From: Comamonas odontotermitis
Lineage (GTDB): Bacteria; Pseudomonadota; Gammaproteobacteria; Burkholderiales; Burkholderiaceae_C
Direction: 5' to 3'
Assembly: GCF_020080045.1 (NCBI RefSeq)
Contig: NZ_CP083451.1
Location: 310,001 to 374,000 of the forward strand
Length of the DNA stretch: 64,000 nucleotides
In this document: in pieces, positions 25,115-33,263 of the stretch
How the letters are laid out: every line of letters starts with the position of its first letter
How positions within the stretch are numbered: position 1 is the first letter of the stretch
The notes under the pieces: model-generated
Seen by the model: the letters and a program-made list of their open reading frames with translations, nothing else
The model's database searches: none
Told to the model about the DNA's origin: nothing
Translations under genes and position numbers: made by a program

Positions 25115-26197
25115 ATGACCGAACCGACCTCCAACACCCCTTCTGATGCCTCCGCACCGGCGCAAGCAGCTCCGGCGGCGCCCGCAGCGGGCGGTGATAC
25201 GCGTCACCAGGGCCAACGCAAACAAGAGCGCCGCGAGCCGCGCGCCGACCGCCCCGCAGGTGGCAAGCAACTGCTGAATTCCGCCATGGCAGATGCGCTG
25301 CGCGCTGCCACCAAGGGCCATGCCCTCGAAGTGGCAGAAGCGCCTGCAGAGGCTGAAGCCCCCGCTGCGGCCCCCCGCCAGGAGCGCGCTGCAGGCGAGC
25401 GCCCTGCGCGCACCGGCCAACGCCACGAGCAGCCACGCCGCAGCAACAAGCCCGGCAACGGTGCCCGCCGCGATGGCGCAGGCCAAGGCCCCCGTGGCCC
25501 ACGCCGCGATGCGGCCCCTGCCGCGCCCAAGGCGCCTCCCCGCCCACGCCACCCGGTGGTCGAAAAGCTGGCTGGCATGTACCCGGCGCTCTTTGGCGAG
25601 CAGCCGCTGCCGCTCAAGCGCGGCATCTTTCAGGATCTGATGGCTGCCCACCCCGACGCGTTCGACAAGAACGAGCTGAAGGTGGCGCTGGGCCTGCACA
25701 CGCGCTCCACGCGCTACCTGAACGCCGTGGCCATGGGCCAGCCGCGCCACGATCTGCAAGGCAATGTGGTGGAAGCCATGGCGCCAGAGCACGTGTTCCA
25801 CGCGCTGGTCGAGGCTTTCCGCCGCCGCAAGCCGCGTGACGGTGAAGACCTGCAGGTCAAGCTGCGTCGCCGTATGGGCATGGCCTACATCGCCTCCAAC
25901 CTGTCGCGCGATGCCTTCCTGGAGCGTGTGCAGGTGAAGGACGAAGCCACCCAGGCTCTGCTTGGCGCTGCCATGCAGGAAGTGGCCGAATTCGATGCCA
26001 AGGCCGAGGCGCTGGCTACTGCCCACGCTGCCAGCGGCAAGAGCGTGGCCGAGTTTGCCGACATGTACGGCATGCACCCAGCCGCTGCCGAGCGCCACCT
26101 GCAACGCGCTGCCCAGATCAAGGCCATTGCCGCGGCGCCTGCTGCAGCCCCTGTGGCAGCCGAGCCCGCAGAAGACGGCGAAGCCGCTGCCGAATAA
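25115..26197 (+). CDS. proQ: ProQ/FinO-domain RNA chaperone
   Basis: This 360-residue protein is built around one ProQ/FinO RNA-binding domain at about residues 145-260 (HPVVEKLAGMYPALFGE, PLKRGIFQDLMAAHPD, LHTRSTRYLNAVAMGQPRHDLQG). About 145 preceding residues are low-complexity, Ala/Pro/Arg-rich and probably disordered. A helical tail of roughly 100 residues ends in an Ala/Glu-rich segment. FinO-domain proteins bind small-RNA terminators and mRNA 3' ends. The long basic N-terminal extension is much larger than in E. coli ProQ and may add nonspecific RNA binding. A strong hairpin from the dispersed repeat family follows the stop. Confidence 0.88.
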   Translation: MTEPTSNTPSDASAPAQAAPAAPAAGGDTRHQGQRKQERREPRADRPAGGKQLLNSAMADALRAATKGHALEVAEAPAEAEAPAAAPRQERAAGERPARTGQRHEQPRRSNKPGNGARRDGAGQGPRGPRRDAAPAAPKAPPRPRHPVVEKLAGMYPALFGEQPLPLKRGIFQDLMAAHPDAFDKNELKVALGLHTRSTRYLNAVAMGQPRHDLQGNVVEAMAPEHVFHALVEAFRRRKPRDGEDLQVKLRRRMGMAYIASNLSRDAFLERVQVKDEATQALLGAAMQEVAEFDAKAEALATAHAASGKSVAEFADMYGMHPAAAERHLQRAAQIKAIAAAPAAAPVAAEPAEDGEAAAE

Positions 26198-26215
26198 GCA
26201 GCACACACAATAGAC

Positions 26216-26292
26216 AGCAAAGCGTCTATTGCTCCAAAAATAATAGCTGCTGGCGCTCTACCAATGAGCACCAGCAGCTATTTTCATATCAA
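26216..26292. repeat. Dispersed hairpin element / terminator after proQ
   Basis: AATAGCTGCTGG (26242-26253) and CCAGCAGCTATT (26271-26282) form a twelve-pair stem, continued inward by GCGCT/AGC pairing and followed by TT. It belongs to the dispersed AGCT-GCGC family and probably terminates proQ transcription. Confidence 0.7.
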
Positions 26293-26300
26293 AAACACGC

Positions 26301-26329
26301 TTGATGCAGTGGTTGCTGCCGCGTACACT
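26301..26329 (+). promoter_or_regulatory. Promoter for the 37-residue membrane protein
   Basis: TTGATG (26301-26306) and TACACT (26324-26329) are 17 bases apart. The -10 lies in the loop of a ten-base perfect inverted repeat, GGTTGCTGCC (26311-26320) / GGCAGCAACC (26330-26339), which ends directly before the ribosome site AGGAG. That repeat could be an operator or an RNA hairpin. Confidence 0.5.
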
Positions 26330-26350
26330 GGCAGCAACCAGGAGAAGCCT

Positions 26351-26464
26351 ATGTCCCCCACCCCCTCCCGTCGCCGTTGGCTGCGCAAGTTCTGGGGCGC
26401 GGTGTGCGTGATTGTCGGCCTCGTCAGTATCGCGGCAGGCCTGGAGTCGGTGATTCTGGAATAG
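26351..26464 (+). CDS. Small single-pass membrane protein, 37 residues
   Basis: This 37-residue protein has a basic start (SPTPSRRRWLRKFW), one hydrophobic segment (GAVCVIVGLVSIAAGL) and a short acidic end. That is the layout of an N-in small membrane protein. AGGAG lies six bases before the ATG and a plausible promoter lies upstream. I do not recognise a family. The combination of promoter, ribosome site and membrane segment makes it more credible than a chance open frame. Confidence 0.55.
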   Translation: MSPTPSRRRWLRKFWGAVCVIVGLVSIAAGLESVILE

Positions 26465-26510
26465 AGGCCAGACACAGGGCGCTTTCGCGCCTTGTGCTTC
26501 ATGTCGTGCC

Positions 26511-27011
26511 TCAGCGGGCCGACAGCGCCCGCTCAATCGCCGCCTGCAGCCTGGCGGGTTTGGTCATTGGTGCAAAGCGCTGCACAGTGCGGCCATCGCG
26601 TCCCACCAGAAACTTGGTGAAGTTCCACAGAATGCGGCCACCCAGCACCCCCGGCGCCTGGGCCTTGAGCCAGGCAAACAGTGCATCGGTGTGCGGGCCA
26701 TTCACTTCCACCTTGGCCAGGCTGGGAAAGCTGGTTGCAAAGCGAACCTCGCAAAACTGCGCAATCTCGGCATTGCTGCCCGGCGCCTGTGCGCCAAACT
26801 GGTTGCACGGCACACCCAATACCTGCAGGCCCTGGGCGCCGTATTGCTGCTGCAGCGCCTCCAGCCCCGCCAGTTGCGGCGTGAAGCCGCAGGCTGTGGC
26901 AGTGTTGACGATCAGCAGGACCTGATTTTGATAGCGCGACAGCGGCACAGGCTGTGCGCTGGCATCATGCAGAACAAAATCTTTGACGGAGTGGGTGGTG
27001 TTGGGCGCCAT
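26511..27011 (-). CDS. Glutathione peroxidase family protein
   Basis: This 166-residue thiol peroxidase has the active Cys in VNTATACGFTPQLAGLEAL (Cys in place of selenocysteine). The supporting Gln is in GVPCNQFGAQ and the Trp/Asn pair in WNFTKFLVGRDG. That is a full catalytic set. It reduces hydrogen peroxide or organic hydroperoxides, in bacteria often with thioredoxin rather than glutathione. It follows the DMT transporter gene on the same strand with a nine-base gap, so they are probably co-transcribed, although no functional link is evident. Confidence 0.93.
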   Translation of the reverse strand: MAPNTTHSVKDFVLHDASAQPVPLSRYQNQVLLIVNTATACGFTPQLAGLEALQQQYGAQGLQVLGVPCNQFGAQAPGSNAEIAQFCEVRFATSFPSLAKVEVNGPHTDALFAWLKAQAPGVLGGRILWNFTKFLVGRDGRTVQRFAPMTKPARLQAAIERALSAR

Positions 27012-27020
27012 GCCCGCATG

Positions 27021-27902
27021 TTACGGCAGCTTGGATTCAATGGCTGCAATCAGCGATGCCGACAGCACCAGCGCGCCGCCCAGCAGCAGGCGGCCCGAGA
27101 GCACGGCGCCTTCGATCAGCACGTTCGACGCGCTGGCAAATACCACTTCGGACAGCATCACCACGGCCGCCGTGGTGGCAGCAAGGCGCGAAGCGCCGTA
27201 TTGCAGCGTCCAGTTGCTGAGCATGATGAGCACGGCCACCACCAGCACCATCAGCGGCCAGCCCCATTGCAACGCAGGCAGAGGCGAAATGCGGCCCAGG
27301 TAGAGACCCAGGAGCGACATCAGCCCGGCCGCGATCACGCCGCCAAAGAACATGGCAAGCATGCGCGCCTCACCCGGCACCTTGTACTGGCTGCGCAGGA
27401 CGACATTGGTTCCGGCAAAGGTAAAGCCGCCTGCAATGGCCAGCAGGTCGGGCAGGGAGAGGTTGGCCGTCAGGCTCGCCCAGGTGGCGCCGGGCGGAAT
27501 CATCACGATCAGCACGCCGCTGAAGGCAAGGAAGAGGCGCAGGATAGAGTACTTGTTGGGTTTTTCACCCAGAAAGTACCAGGCCAGCAAGACCGACCAG
27601 GCGGGCATCAGATAGAACAGCAGCACCACGCGCACCACATCGCCCGTGGTGGCCGCCCAGTTGAACAGCACATTGGTGGTGCCCGAGGTGAAGGCGAGCA
27701 GCAGCAGCAAGGGGTGGCGTCGCGCAATGCCTGCCGCATGGGGCTTGAGCAGCAGCAGGCCGCAGAACAGGATGAGATACACCAGCGCCGTGCCCAGCAC
27801 CGGGTGCACGCCCAGCGCTTGCAGCTGGCGGAAGGGCCACCAGATCGTGCCCCAGATCAGGGCATTGGTCATCAGGGCGAGAAAGGGCAGCGCAGTTTGC
27901 AT
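27021..27902 (-). CDS. DMT-superfamily (EamA) transporter
   Basis: This 293-residue protein has ten hydrophobic segments in two EamA repeats, beginning FLALMTNALIWGTIWWPFRQL and repeating near LPDLLAIAGGFTFAGTNVVLR. The family exports amino acids, nucleotides or other metabolites; the substrate is not predictable. A dispersed hairpin element lies just upstream, between this gene and lplT. The glutathione peroxidase gene follows after nine bases. Confidence 0.88.
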   Translation of the reverse strand: MQTALPFLALMTNALIWGTIWWPFRQLQALGVHPVLGTALVYLILFCGLLLLKPHAAGIARRHPLLLLLAFTSGTTNVLFNWAATTGDVVRVVLLFYLMPAWSVLLAWYFLGEKPNKYSILRLFLAFSGVLIVMIPPGATWASLTANLSLPDLLAIAGGFTFAGTNVVLRSQYKVPGEARMLAMFFGGVIAAGLMSLLGLYLGRISPLPALQWGWPLMVLVVAVLIMLSNWTLQYGASRLAATTAAVVMLSEVVFASASNVLIEGAVLSGRLLLGGALVLSASLIAAIESKLP

Positions 27903-27907
27903 GAAAA

Positions 27908-27958
27908 ACGGTGCTTGCGCCCGTCTGTCAAGCGCTATTAGCTATATATTTTGTAGTG
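27908..27958. repeat. Dispersed hairpin element upstream of the DMT gene
   Basis: GCTTGCGCCCGTCTGTCAAG followed by CGCTATTAGCTATATATTTT matches the copy at 45071 base for base over much of its length (GCGCCC, then TCAAGCGC, then AGCTAT). It lies in the 128-bp gap between lplT and the DMT transporter. Confidence 0.6.
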
Positions 27959-28030
27959 GTAATGGCCCGTGGCCACGGTATGGCAGTGCATGGCAATGCC
28001 TGCGGCCTGCCGTTTTCCGCCTCTCGCCTG

Positions 28031-29335
28031 CTAGTGGCAGTGGTCGTTGCGGGCGATATCAAGCAGCCGCTCGACCTCTTGCGTGTGCTGCTTGCAATTA
28101 TGCCGGTGCCACAGGCCAATCAGCCACATGATGCCCGCGACCAGCAGGCCGAAGCAGGTGATGGCGCCATAGGCCGACAGGCCCATCTTGGTGAATAGGC
28201 TGTAGACCACGCCCAGCGCCAGGATGCAGGCCTGCTCGTTGAAGTTCTGCACGGCAATCGAGCGGCCCGATCCCATCAGGTTGTGGCCGCGGTGCTGTAG
28301 CAGGGCATTCATTGGAACCACGAGGAACCCGCCCAGGCCACCCAGCACGATGAGGAAGGGTACGGCCAGCCAGATGTTGTGGATGAAGTTCATGCACACC
28401 ACCAGCAAGCCCATGGCGATGCCCAGCGGGATGACCTTGGTGGCGCCATCGAGCTTCATGCGCATCGATGCCAGCACCGCGCCCACGGCCGTGCCGATGG
28501 CGACCACGCCCACCAGCGCAGACGCCTTGGTGGTGCTGTAGCCCAGGGCCACGGCGCTCCAGGCCAGCACGATGTAGCGCAGGTTGCCGGAAACCCCCCA
28601 GAACAAGGTGGTGGTGGCGAGCGAGATCTGGCCGAGCTTGTCTCGCCACAGGCGACCATTGCACTGCCAGAAGTCCGGCAGCAGGTCCATGATGTTGGAG
28701 GCCATGCTGCGCGACGCATCCTGGCGCAGCGGCACCAGCTCGGTGTTGGTGCGCGGAATGCGGGTGTTGAACCAGGCGGCGATGGCGTACAGAAGGCCGA
28801 TCACGCAGATGGCCGCTTCCGACGGTGTGTCGATGGGGGTATCGATCAGCGGTAGATCGAACGACAGCAGCCAGCTCGACACCTGCACACCCACCAGTTG
28901 CCCGCCCAGCAGCACGCCCAGGATGATGGAGGTGATCGTCAGCCCCTCGATCCAGCCATTGGCACGCACCAGCTGGCTGGGGGGCAGCAGCTCGGTCAGG
29001 ATGCCGTACTTGGCGGGAGAGTAAGCGGCCGCTCCCAGGCCCACCACGGCGTAGGCCATCAGCGGATGGGAGCCGAACAGCATCAGAAAGCATCCCACCA
29101 CCTTGATGGCGTTGCTGACAAACATGACCTTGCCCTTGGGATACGCATCGGCAAATGCACCCACAAAAGGCGCCAGCACCACGTAGAACAGGGCAAACAT
29201 GGGCACCAGGGCGGCGCGCTGCCACTCGGGAGCGCCGGCATTGATCAACAGGTCAACCGCCGCCACGAACAGTGCATTGTCGGCCAGCGAGCTGAAAAAC
29301 TGCGCCGACATGATGGTGTAGAAACCGCGCTTCAT
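28031..29335 (-). CDS. lplT: Lysophospholipid transporter LplT (MFS)
   Basis: This 434-residue MFS protein has about 11-12 membrane segments and the LplT-like opening KRGFYTIMSAQFFSSLADNALFVAA, with SPAKYGILTELLPPSQLVRANGWIEG in the first half. LplT flips lysophospholipids across the inner membrane for re-acylation. Here the acyltransferase/acyl-ACP synthetase gene is not adjacent. It is divergent from alr across a gap that contains a MITE-like element. The family call rests on overall pattern, not a single residue. Confidence 0.85.
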   Translation of the reverse strand: MKRGFYTIMSAQFFSSLADNALFVAAVDLLINAGAPEWQRAALVPMFALFYVVLAPFVGAFADAYPKGKVMFVSNAIKVVGCFLMLFGSHPLMAYAVVGLGAAAYSPAKYGILTELLPPSQLVRANGWIEGLTITSIILGVLLGGQLVGVQVSSWLLSFDLPLIDTPIDTPSEAAICVIGLLYAIAAWFNTRIPRTNTELVPLRQDASRSMASNIMDLLPDFWQCNGRLWRDKLGQISLATTTLFWGVSGNLRYIVLAWSAVALGYSTTKASALVGVVAIGTAVGAVLASMRMKLDGATKVIPLGIAMGLLVVCMNFIHNIWLAVPFLIVLGGLGGFLVVPMNALLQHRGHNLMGSGRSIAVQNFNEQACILALGVVYSLFTKMGLSAYGAITCFGLLVAGIMWLIGLWHRHNCKQHTQEVERLLDIARNDHCH

Positions 29336-29701
29336 TCGATAGGAGAAAGATAAGGTGGGCTAATGGCGCGAGAAATATATGCAAGCTGCGGGCAAGCAGG
29401 CGTGGTTATAGCACGCAGGGTGGCCGGCAAGGTGCCAGAATATCAAGGCGTTTTCACTTAGATCCGCTAACACAACCCTTGTATGTCGTTGCTACGTCGG
29501 GGGCGCCTGGCCTTTTCGTACGGTTTTGTACTGCCTGCGGCTTCGCCTGACGCTGCCCGGCCTGACGTGGCCCGGCGCTTGGTCTCAACCGCAAATCTGC
29601 GATTTGCTGGCTTGTGTCAGCGGACGATCTCTTCGCGCCGCTGCAGGGCACCGGTGACAACGCCCCTGAGGTTTTCCATTGTCTTGTTGTGAGTCTTCTC
29701 C
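29336..29701. promoter_or_regulatory. lplT-alr divergent gap
   Basis: This 366-base gap contains an inverted-repeat element (29463-29624) and otherwise no gene. Promoters for both flanking genes must lie here, but I cannot place them with confidence. The short open frames in it are repeat-derived. Confidence 0.4.
29463..29624. mobile_element. MITE-like inverted-repeat element (162 bp)
   Basis: The ends TCCGCTAACACAA (29463-29475) and TTGTGTCAGCGGA (29612-29624) are inverted repeats with one mismatch. Between them is a GC-rich sequence with small hairpins (CAAATC-TGC-GATTTG; CGTACGGTTTTGTAC). The sequence type is one I recall as recurring in Comamonadaceae, where it produces spurious basic open frames. 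It has no transposase and sits between lplT and alr. Confidence 0.6.
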
Positions 29702-30805
29702 ATGCCGCGTCCCATTCTAGCCACCATTCATACCGCTGCTGTGCAACATAACCTGGCGCGCGCCAGACAGGCCGCACATGACGCCAGATTATGGTGCGTG
29801 GTGAAAGCGAACGCTTACGGTCATGGTATTGAAAACGTGTTTGAGGGCATGCGCGCCGCCGATGGTTTTGCGCTGCTGGAGCCTTCGGAGGCTGAACGCA
29901 TCCGCAATCTGGGCTGGCGCGGGCCTATTTTGCTGCTTGAAGGCGTTTTTGACGCGCGCGATCTGGAACTGTGCTCGCGCCTGAACCTGTGGCACGCCGT
30001 GCACTGCGACCAGCAGATCGACTGGCTGGCCGCCCACAAGACGCAGCAGCCGCACCGCGTCTTCCTGAAGATGAACTCGGGCATGAACCGCCTGGGCTTC
30101 ACGCCCGAGCGCTACCGCTCGGCCTGGGCGCGCCTCAATGCGCTGCCCCAGGTGGACGAAATCTCGTTCATGACCCATTTCAGCGATGCCGATTCCGCCA
30201 AGGGCATCGGCCCCCAGCTTGCCGTGTTTGAAGAAACCACCCGCGATCTGCCCGGTGAGCGCTCCATCTGCAACAGCGCTGCCATGCTGCGCTACCCCGA
30301 CATGCCCGCCCAGGCACGCGGCGACTGGGTGCGCGGCGGCATTTTGCTGTACGGCAGCGCGCCGGATTTCCCCGAAAAAACCGTGGATGACTGGGGCCTG
30401 CAGCCGACGATGACCCTGTCCACCAAGGTGATCGGGGTGCAGAACCTCCAGCCGGGGGACACCGTGGGCTATGGCTCGCGCTTTACCGCCGAGCAGCCCA
30501 TGCGCATCGGCGTTGTCGCCTGCGGCTATGCCGACGGCTACCCGCGCCACTGCGGCACCGGCACGCCGGTGCTGGTGAATGGCCAGCGCTCGCGCCTCGT
30601 GGGCCGTGTCAGCATGGACATGATCACGGTGGACCTGACAGGCATTGCCGATGCGGGCTTTGGCAGCGAGGTCACGATGTGGGGCCGTGCCTCGAATGGC
30701 GCCGTGCTTCCCATCGACGAAGTGGCGCAGGCGGCAGGCACCGTGGGCTACGAACTGATGTGTGCAGTGGCCCCGCGCGTGCCGATGGTGGTCGACGGCC
30801 GCTAG
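29702..30805 (+). CDS. alr: Alanine racemase
   Basis: This 367-residue PLP enzyme is full length. The PLP lysine is in VVKANAYGHG near the N-terminus and the second catalytic base Tyr in TVGYGSRFTA. The family segments MTHFSDAD, SAAMLRYPD, RGGILLYG and RVSMDMITVD are present. It interconverts L- and D-alanine for peptidoglycan. The ATG has no strong ribosome site (GTCTTCTCC precedes it), so translation may be modest or the start uses another signal. A strong terminator follows. Confidence 0.95.
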   Translation: MPRPILATIHTAAVQHNLARARQAAHDARLWCVVKANAYGHGIENVFEGMRAADGFALLEPSEAERIRNLGWRGPILLLEGVFDARDLELCSRLNLWHAVHCDQQIDWLAAHKTQQPHRVFLKMNSGMNRLGFTPERYRSAWARLNALPQVDEISFMTHFSDADSAKGIGPQLAVFEETTRDLPGERSICNSAAMLRYPDMPAQARGDWVRGGILLYGSAPDFPEKTVDDWGLQPTMTLSTKVIGVQNLQPGDTVGYGSRFTAEQPMRIGVVACGYADGYPRHCGTGTPVLVNGQRSRLVGRVSMDMITVDLTGIADAGFGSEVTMWGRASNGAVLPIDEVAQAAGTVGYELMCAVAPRVPMVVDGR

Positions 30806-30822
30806 CCTCCATTCATCCTAGC

Positions 30823-30886
30823 CATAAAGCTGCCTGGCGCCCAATGAGTGGGCGCCGGCAGCTATTTTTTTGATAGTTGCTGAAGC
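30823..30886 (+). terminator. Terminator after alr, from the dispersed hairpin family
   Basis: AGCTGCC-T-GGCGCCC (30828-30842) pairs with GGGCGCC-GGCAGCT (30850-30863), a 14-pair stem with a one-base bulge, followed by ATTTTTTT. The sequence is a copy of the dispersed AGCT-GCGC element and functions as a typical rho-independent terminator. Confidence 0.8.
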
Positions 30887-30948
30887 CTTTGAATGAATGC
30901 GGGTTTTCCCTGGCTGCAACAGGGTTAGTGCAGAGATATGCCGTTTAA

Positions 30949-30964
30949 CGTACAGTTTTGTACG
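30949..30964. promoter_or_regulatory. Candidate TetR operator for the efflux operon
   Basis: CGTACAGTTTTGTACG is a perfect six-base inverted repeat with a four-base spacer, placed 21 bases before the regulator start. Its position fits autorepression by the TetR protein and control of the whole efflux operon. Confidence 0.6.
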
Positions 30965-30984
30965 GATAAACCATTTGCATACCT

Positions 30985-31569
30985 ATGAACACCCGAGAAC
31001 GCCAACCCCGCAGCGATGCGCTGGCCCACCGCAGCCAGCTGCTGGAAGCGGCCCTGCACGTATTCACCGAGCAGGGTGTGACCGTGGCGCTGGACGTGGT
31101 GGCCGAGCGCGCCGGCGTCAGTCGCACCACGCTCTACCGCAATTTTGCGGACCGTACCGCCTTGATTGCTGCGCTGCTGTGGCACATCGTGGACCGTCTG
31201 GACGAAAAGGCCCGGCGGCTGCAGGTCAGTGAAGGCGACGGCGCGCTGTTCGAATTTCTGCGCCTGTGGGCGCGCGAAGCGGTGCTGACCGTGCCGGTGA
31301 CGGATTACTGGCGCTCGCTGCCGCAGGACAACCCGCTGGTGCAGGACCTGCGCGAACGCCTGCTGGGCGTCGTCGAGCCGCTGCTCTCGCGCGCCGTGCA
31401 GGCGGGCCTGTGCCGGGCCGATCTGCAGCCCGCCGACCTGCTGTTGATCGTGGGCATGTTCAGCGCCGCGCGGCGCGGCCAGACGCCGCAGGAGCGCCTG
31501 GCGCTGAGCGACCGTGCCTGGCTCCTGATCACCGAAGGGCTGCGGCCCGCCGCGCAAGAGGCGCGCTAA
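30985..31569 (+). CDS. TetR-family repressor of the efflux operon
   Basis: This 194-residue protein has an N-terminal TetR helix-turn-helix (LLEAALHVFTEQGVTVALDV, VAERAGVSRTTLYRNFADRTAL) and a variable helical ligand domain. It is the first gene of a four-gene plus-strand group with an inner-membrane pump, periplasmic adaptor and outer-membrane factor. The pump starts two bases after its stop. A palindrome 21 bases before its start is the likely operator. The inducing compound is unknown. Confidence 0.9.
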   Translation: MNTRERQPRSDALAHRSQLLEAALHVFTEQGVTVALDVVAERAGVSRTTLYRNFADRTALIAALLWHIVDRLDEKARRLQVSEGDGALFEFLRLWAREAVLTVPVTDYWRSLPQDNPLVQDLRERLLGVVEPLLSRAVQAGLCRADLQPADLLLIVGMFSAARRGQTPQERLALSDRAWLLITEGLRPAAQEAR

Positions 31570-31571
31570 CC

Positions 31572-33236
31572 ATGCAATACCGTTACGTGGAGCAGCCCCC
31601 CGACTGGGAAGAGCACGAGCGCCCTGCGATGCCCGGCTCTCCCGCGCGCCTGCAGCACTCGCTGGCGCGGCGTCTGGCCTATGTGGCGGTGGGTCTGTTT
31701 GTGGGCCTCGTGGGGGGGCTGGGCAATGGCCTGGTGACTGCCAACCTCACGGCCATTCAGGGCCAATTGGGGCTCACCCAGGTCGAGGCCGCCTGGTTGC
31801 CCGCTGCCTATGTGATGGTGAACGTGACAGCCAATCTGCTCGTCTTCAAATCGCGCCAGCAACTGGGCCTGCGCGTTTTTGCCGAATGGGGGCTGGGCAT
31901 CTATGCCATGCTGGCGCTGGCCCACGTATTTGTCGAGGGCTACACCATGTCGCTGGTGGTGCGAGGTGTCAGCGGCTTTGCAGGCGCCACCACCACGTCG
32001 CTCGCCGTGATGTATGTGATGCAGGGCCTGCCGATGGCGCGTATTCCGGCGGCGCTGATTCTGGCGATGAACATGTCGTCGGTGGCCGTGCCTCTGGCCT
32101 GGGTGCTTTCGCCAGCGTTGGTCACCATCAATCCCTGGCCCCATCTCTATGCCTTTGAAGCGGGCCTGGCCCTGCTGGCGTTTGCGGCGGTGGTGCTGCT
32201 CAAGCTGCCCAAGGGCATGCAGATCCATGTGTTCGAGCCGCTTGATCTACTGACCTTCGCCCTGGTGGCGCCCGCCGTGGCCCTGCTGTGCGCGGTGCTG
32301 GCCCAGGGCGTGAATGCCTGGTGGCTGAATGCGCCCTGGCTGGCCTATGCCTTGATTGCATCGATCGTGCTGTTCACGCTGGCGGGCATTCTGGAGTACA
32401 GCCGACGCACGCCGCTGATTCAGCTGCGCTGGCTGCTGCATCCTTCCACATTGATGTTCATGGCCGGTGCGCTATTGATGCGCTTCATGATTTCGGAGCA
32501 GAACTATGGCGTGGTCGGCCTGCTGCGGGCCATGGGCCTCACCCCGGATCAGCTTCAACCCCTGTACGGCGTGATTCTGACGGGCATGCTGGTGGGCGTG
32601 GTCGCCGGGGCGCTCACCTTCAGCGCCAATACCATCCTGCCGCAGATTCTGGTGTCCATCCTGCTGATCTGCATTGGCGGCTATCTGGATCTGCATTCCA
32701 CCAGCCAGAGCCGTCCGCACGATTTCTTCTTCAGCCAGTTTCTGGTGTCCTGCGCTGCAGCACTGTTCATGGGGCCGCTGATGATGATCGGCTTCAAGCA
32801 TGCCATGAGCCAGGGCGCAGACCACATGATCACCTTCATTGTGCTGTTCTCCGTCACCCAGAGCGTGGGCGGGCTGATGGGCTCTGCCCTGCTGGGCACC
32901 ATCCAGCAGGCGCGTGCCCAGGTGTATACCCAGGCCATTGCGCGCGAAATGCCTGCCACCGACGCGCTGGTCAACCAGCGCCTGGCCCAAACCCAGGCCA
33001 GCTACAGCAAGCTCATCACCGACCCCGTGCAGCGCAACGCCCAAAGCCGTGCGCAATTGGCGCAGACCGTCAAGCGCGAGGCGGCTGTGCTGGCCTTCAA
33101 CGACGTGTTCCGCGTGATCGGCACCATGGCGCTCAGCTTTCTGGGCTGGGCCCTTTACCGCGCGCTGCGCCTGCGCTTTCTGGCCTGGCTGGGCCGCCGC
33201 CGCGCGGCGCGGGCTGTTGCTGAGGCCTCCTTTTGA
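31572..33236 (+). CDS. MFS efflux pump, EmrB/DHA2 type
   Basis: This 554-residue protein has about 14 membrane segments and the DHA2 organisation seen in EmrB. Examples are LVGGLGNGLVTANLTAIQGQLGLTQVEAAWLPAAY near the start and MGPLMMIGFKHAMSQGADHM late. A cytoplasmic N-terminal tail of about 35 residues precedes the first segment. With the downstream adaptor and outer-membrane factor it would export a hydrophobic or aromatic compound from the cell in one step. The ATG used begins directly after the regulator stop; the same frame is open further upstream but overlaps the regulator. Confidence 0.9.
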   Translation: MQYRYVEQPPDWEEHERPAMPGSPARLQHSLARRLAYVAVGLFVGLVGGLGNGLVTANLTAIQGQLGLTQVEAAWLPAAYVMVNVTANLLVFKSRQQLGLRVFAEWGLGIYAMLALAHVFVEGYTMSLVVRGVSGFAGATTTSLAVMYVMQGLPMARIPAALILAMNMSSVAVPLAWVLSPALVTINPWPHLYAFEAGLALLAFAAVVLLKLPKGMQIHVFEPLDLLTFALVAPAVALLCAVLAQGVNAWWLNAPWLAYALIASIVLFTLAGILEYSRRTPLIQLRWLLHPSTLMFMAGALLMRFMISEQNYGVVGLLRAMGLTPDQLQPLYGVILTGMLVGVVAGALTFSANTILPQILVSILLICIGGYLDLHSTSQSRPHDFFFSQFLVSCAAALFMGPLMMIGFKHAMSQGADHMITFIVLFSVTQSVGGLMGSALLGTIQQARAQVYTQAIAREMPATDALVNQRLAQTQASYSKLITDPVQRNAQSRAQLAQTVKREAAVLAFNDVFRVIGTMALSFLGWALYRALRLRFLAWLGRRRAARAVAEASF

Positions 33237-33263
33237 ATCCGTGCGTCCAAAGCAAATAAAACA

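Noticed and set aside
29459..29777. A minus-strand open frame across the lplT-alr gap as a gene
   Set aside because: It reads through the inverted-repeat element and the start of alr, and its composition is that of repeat-derived frames.
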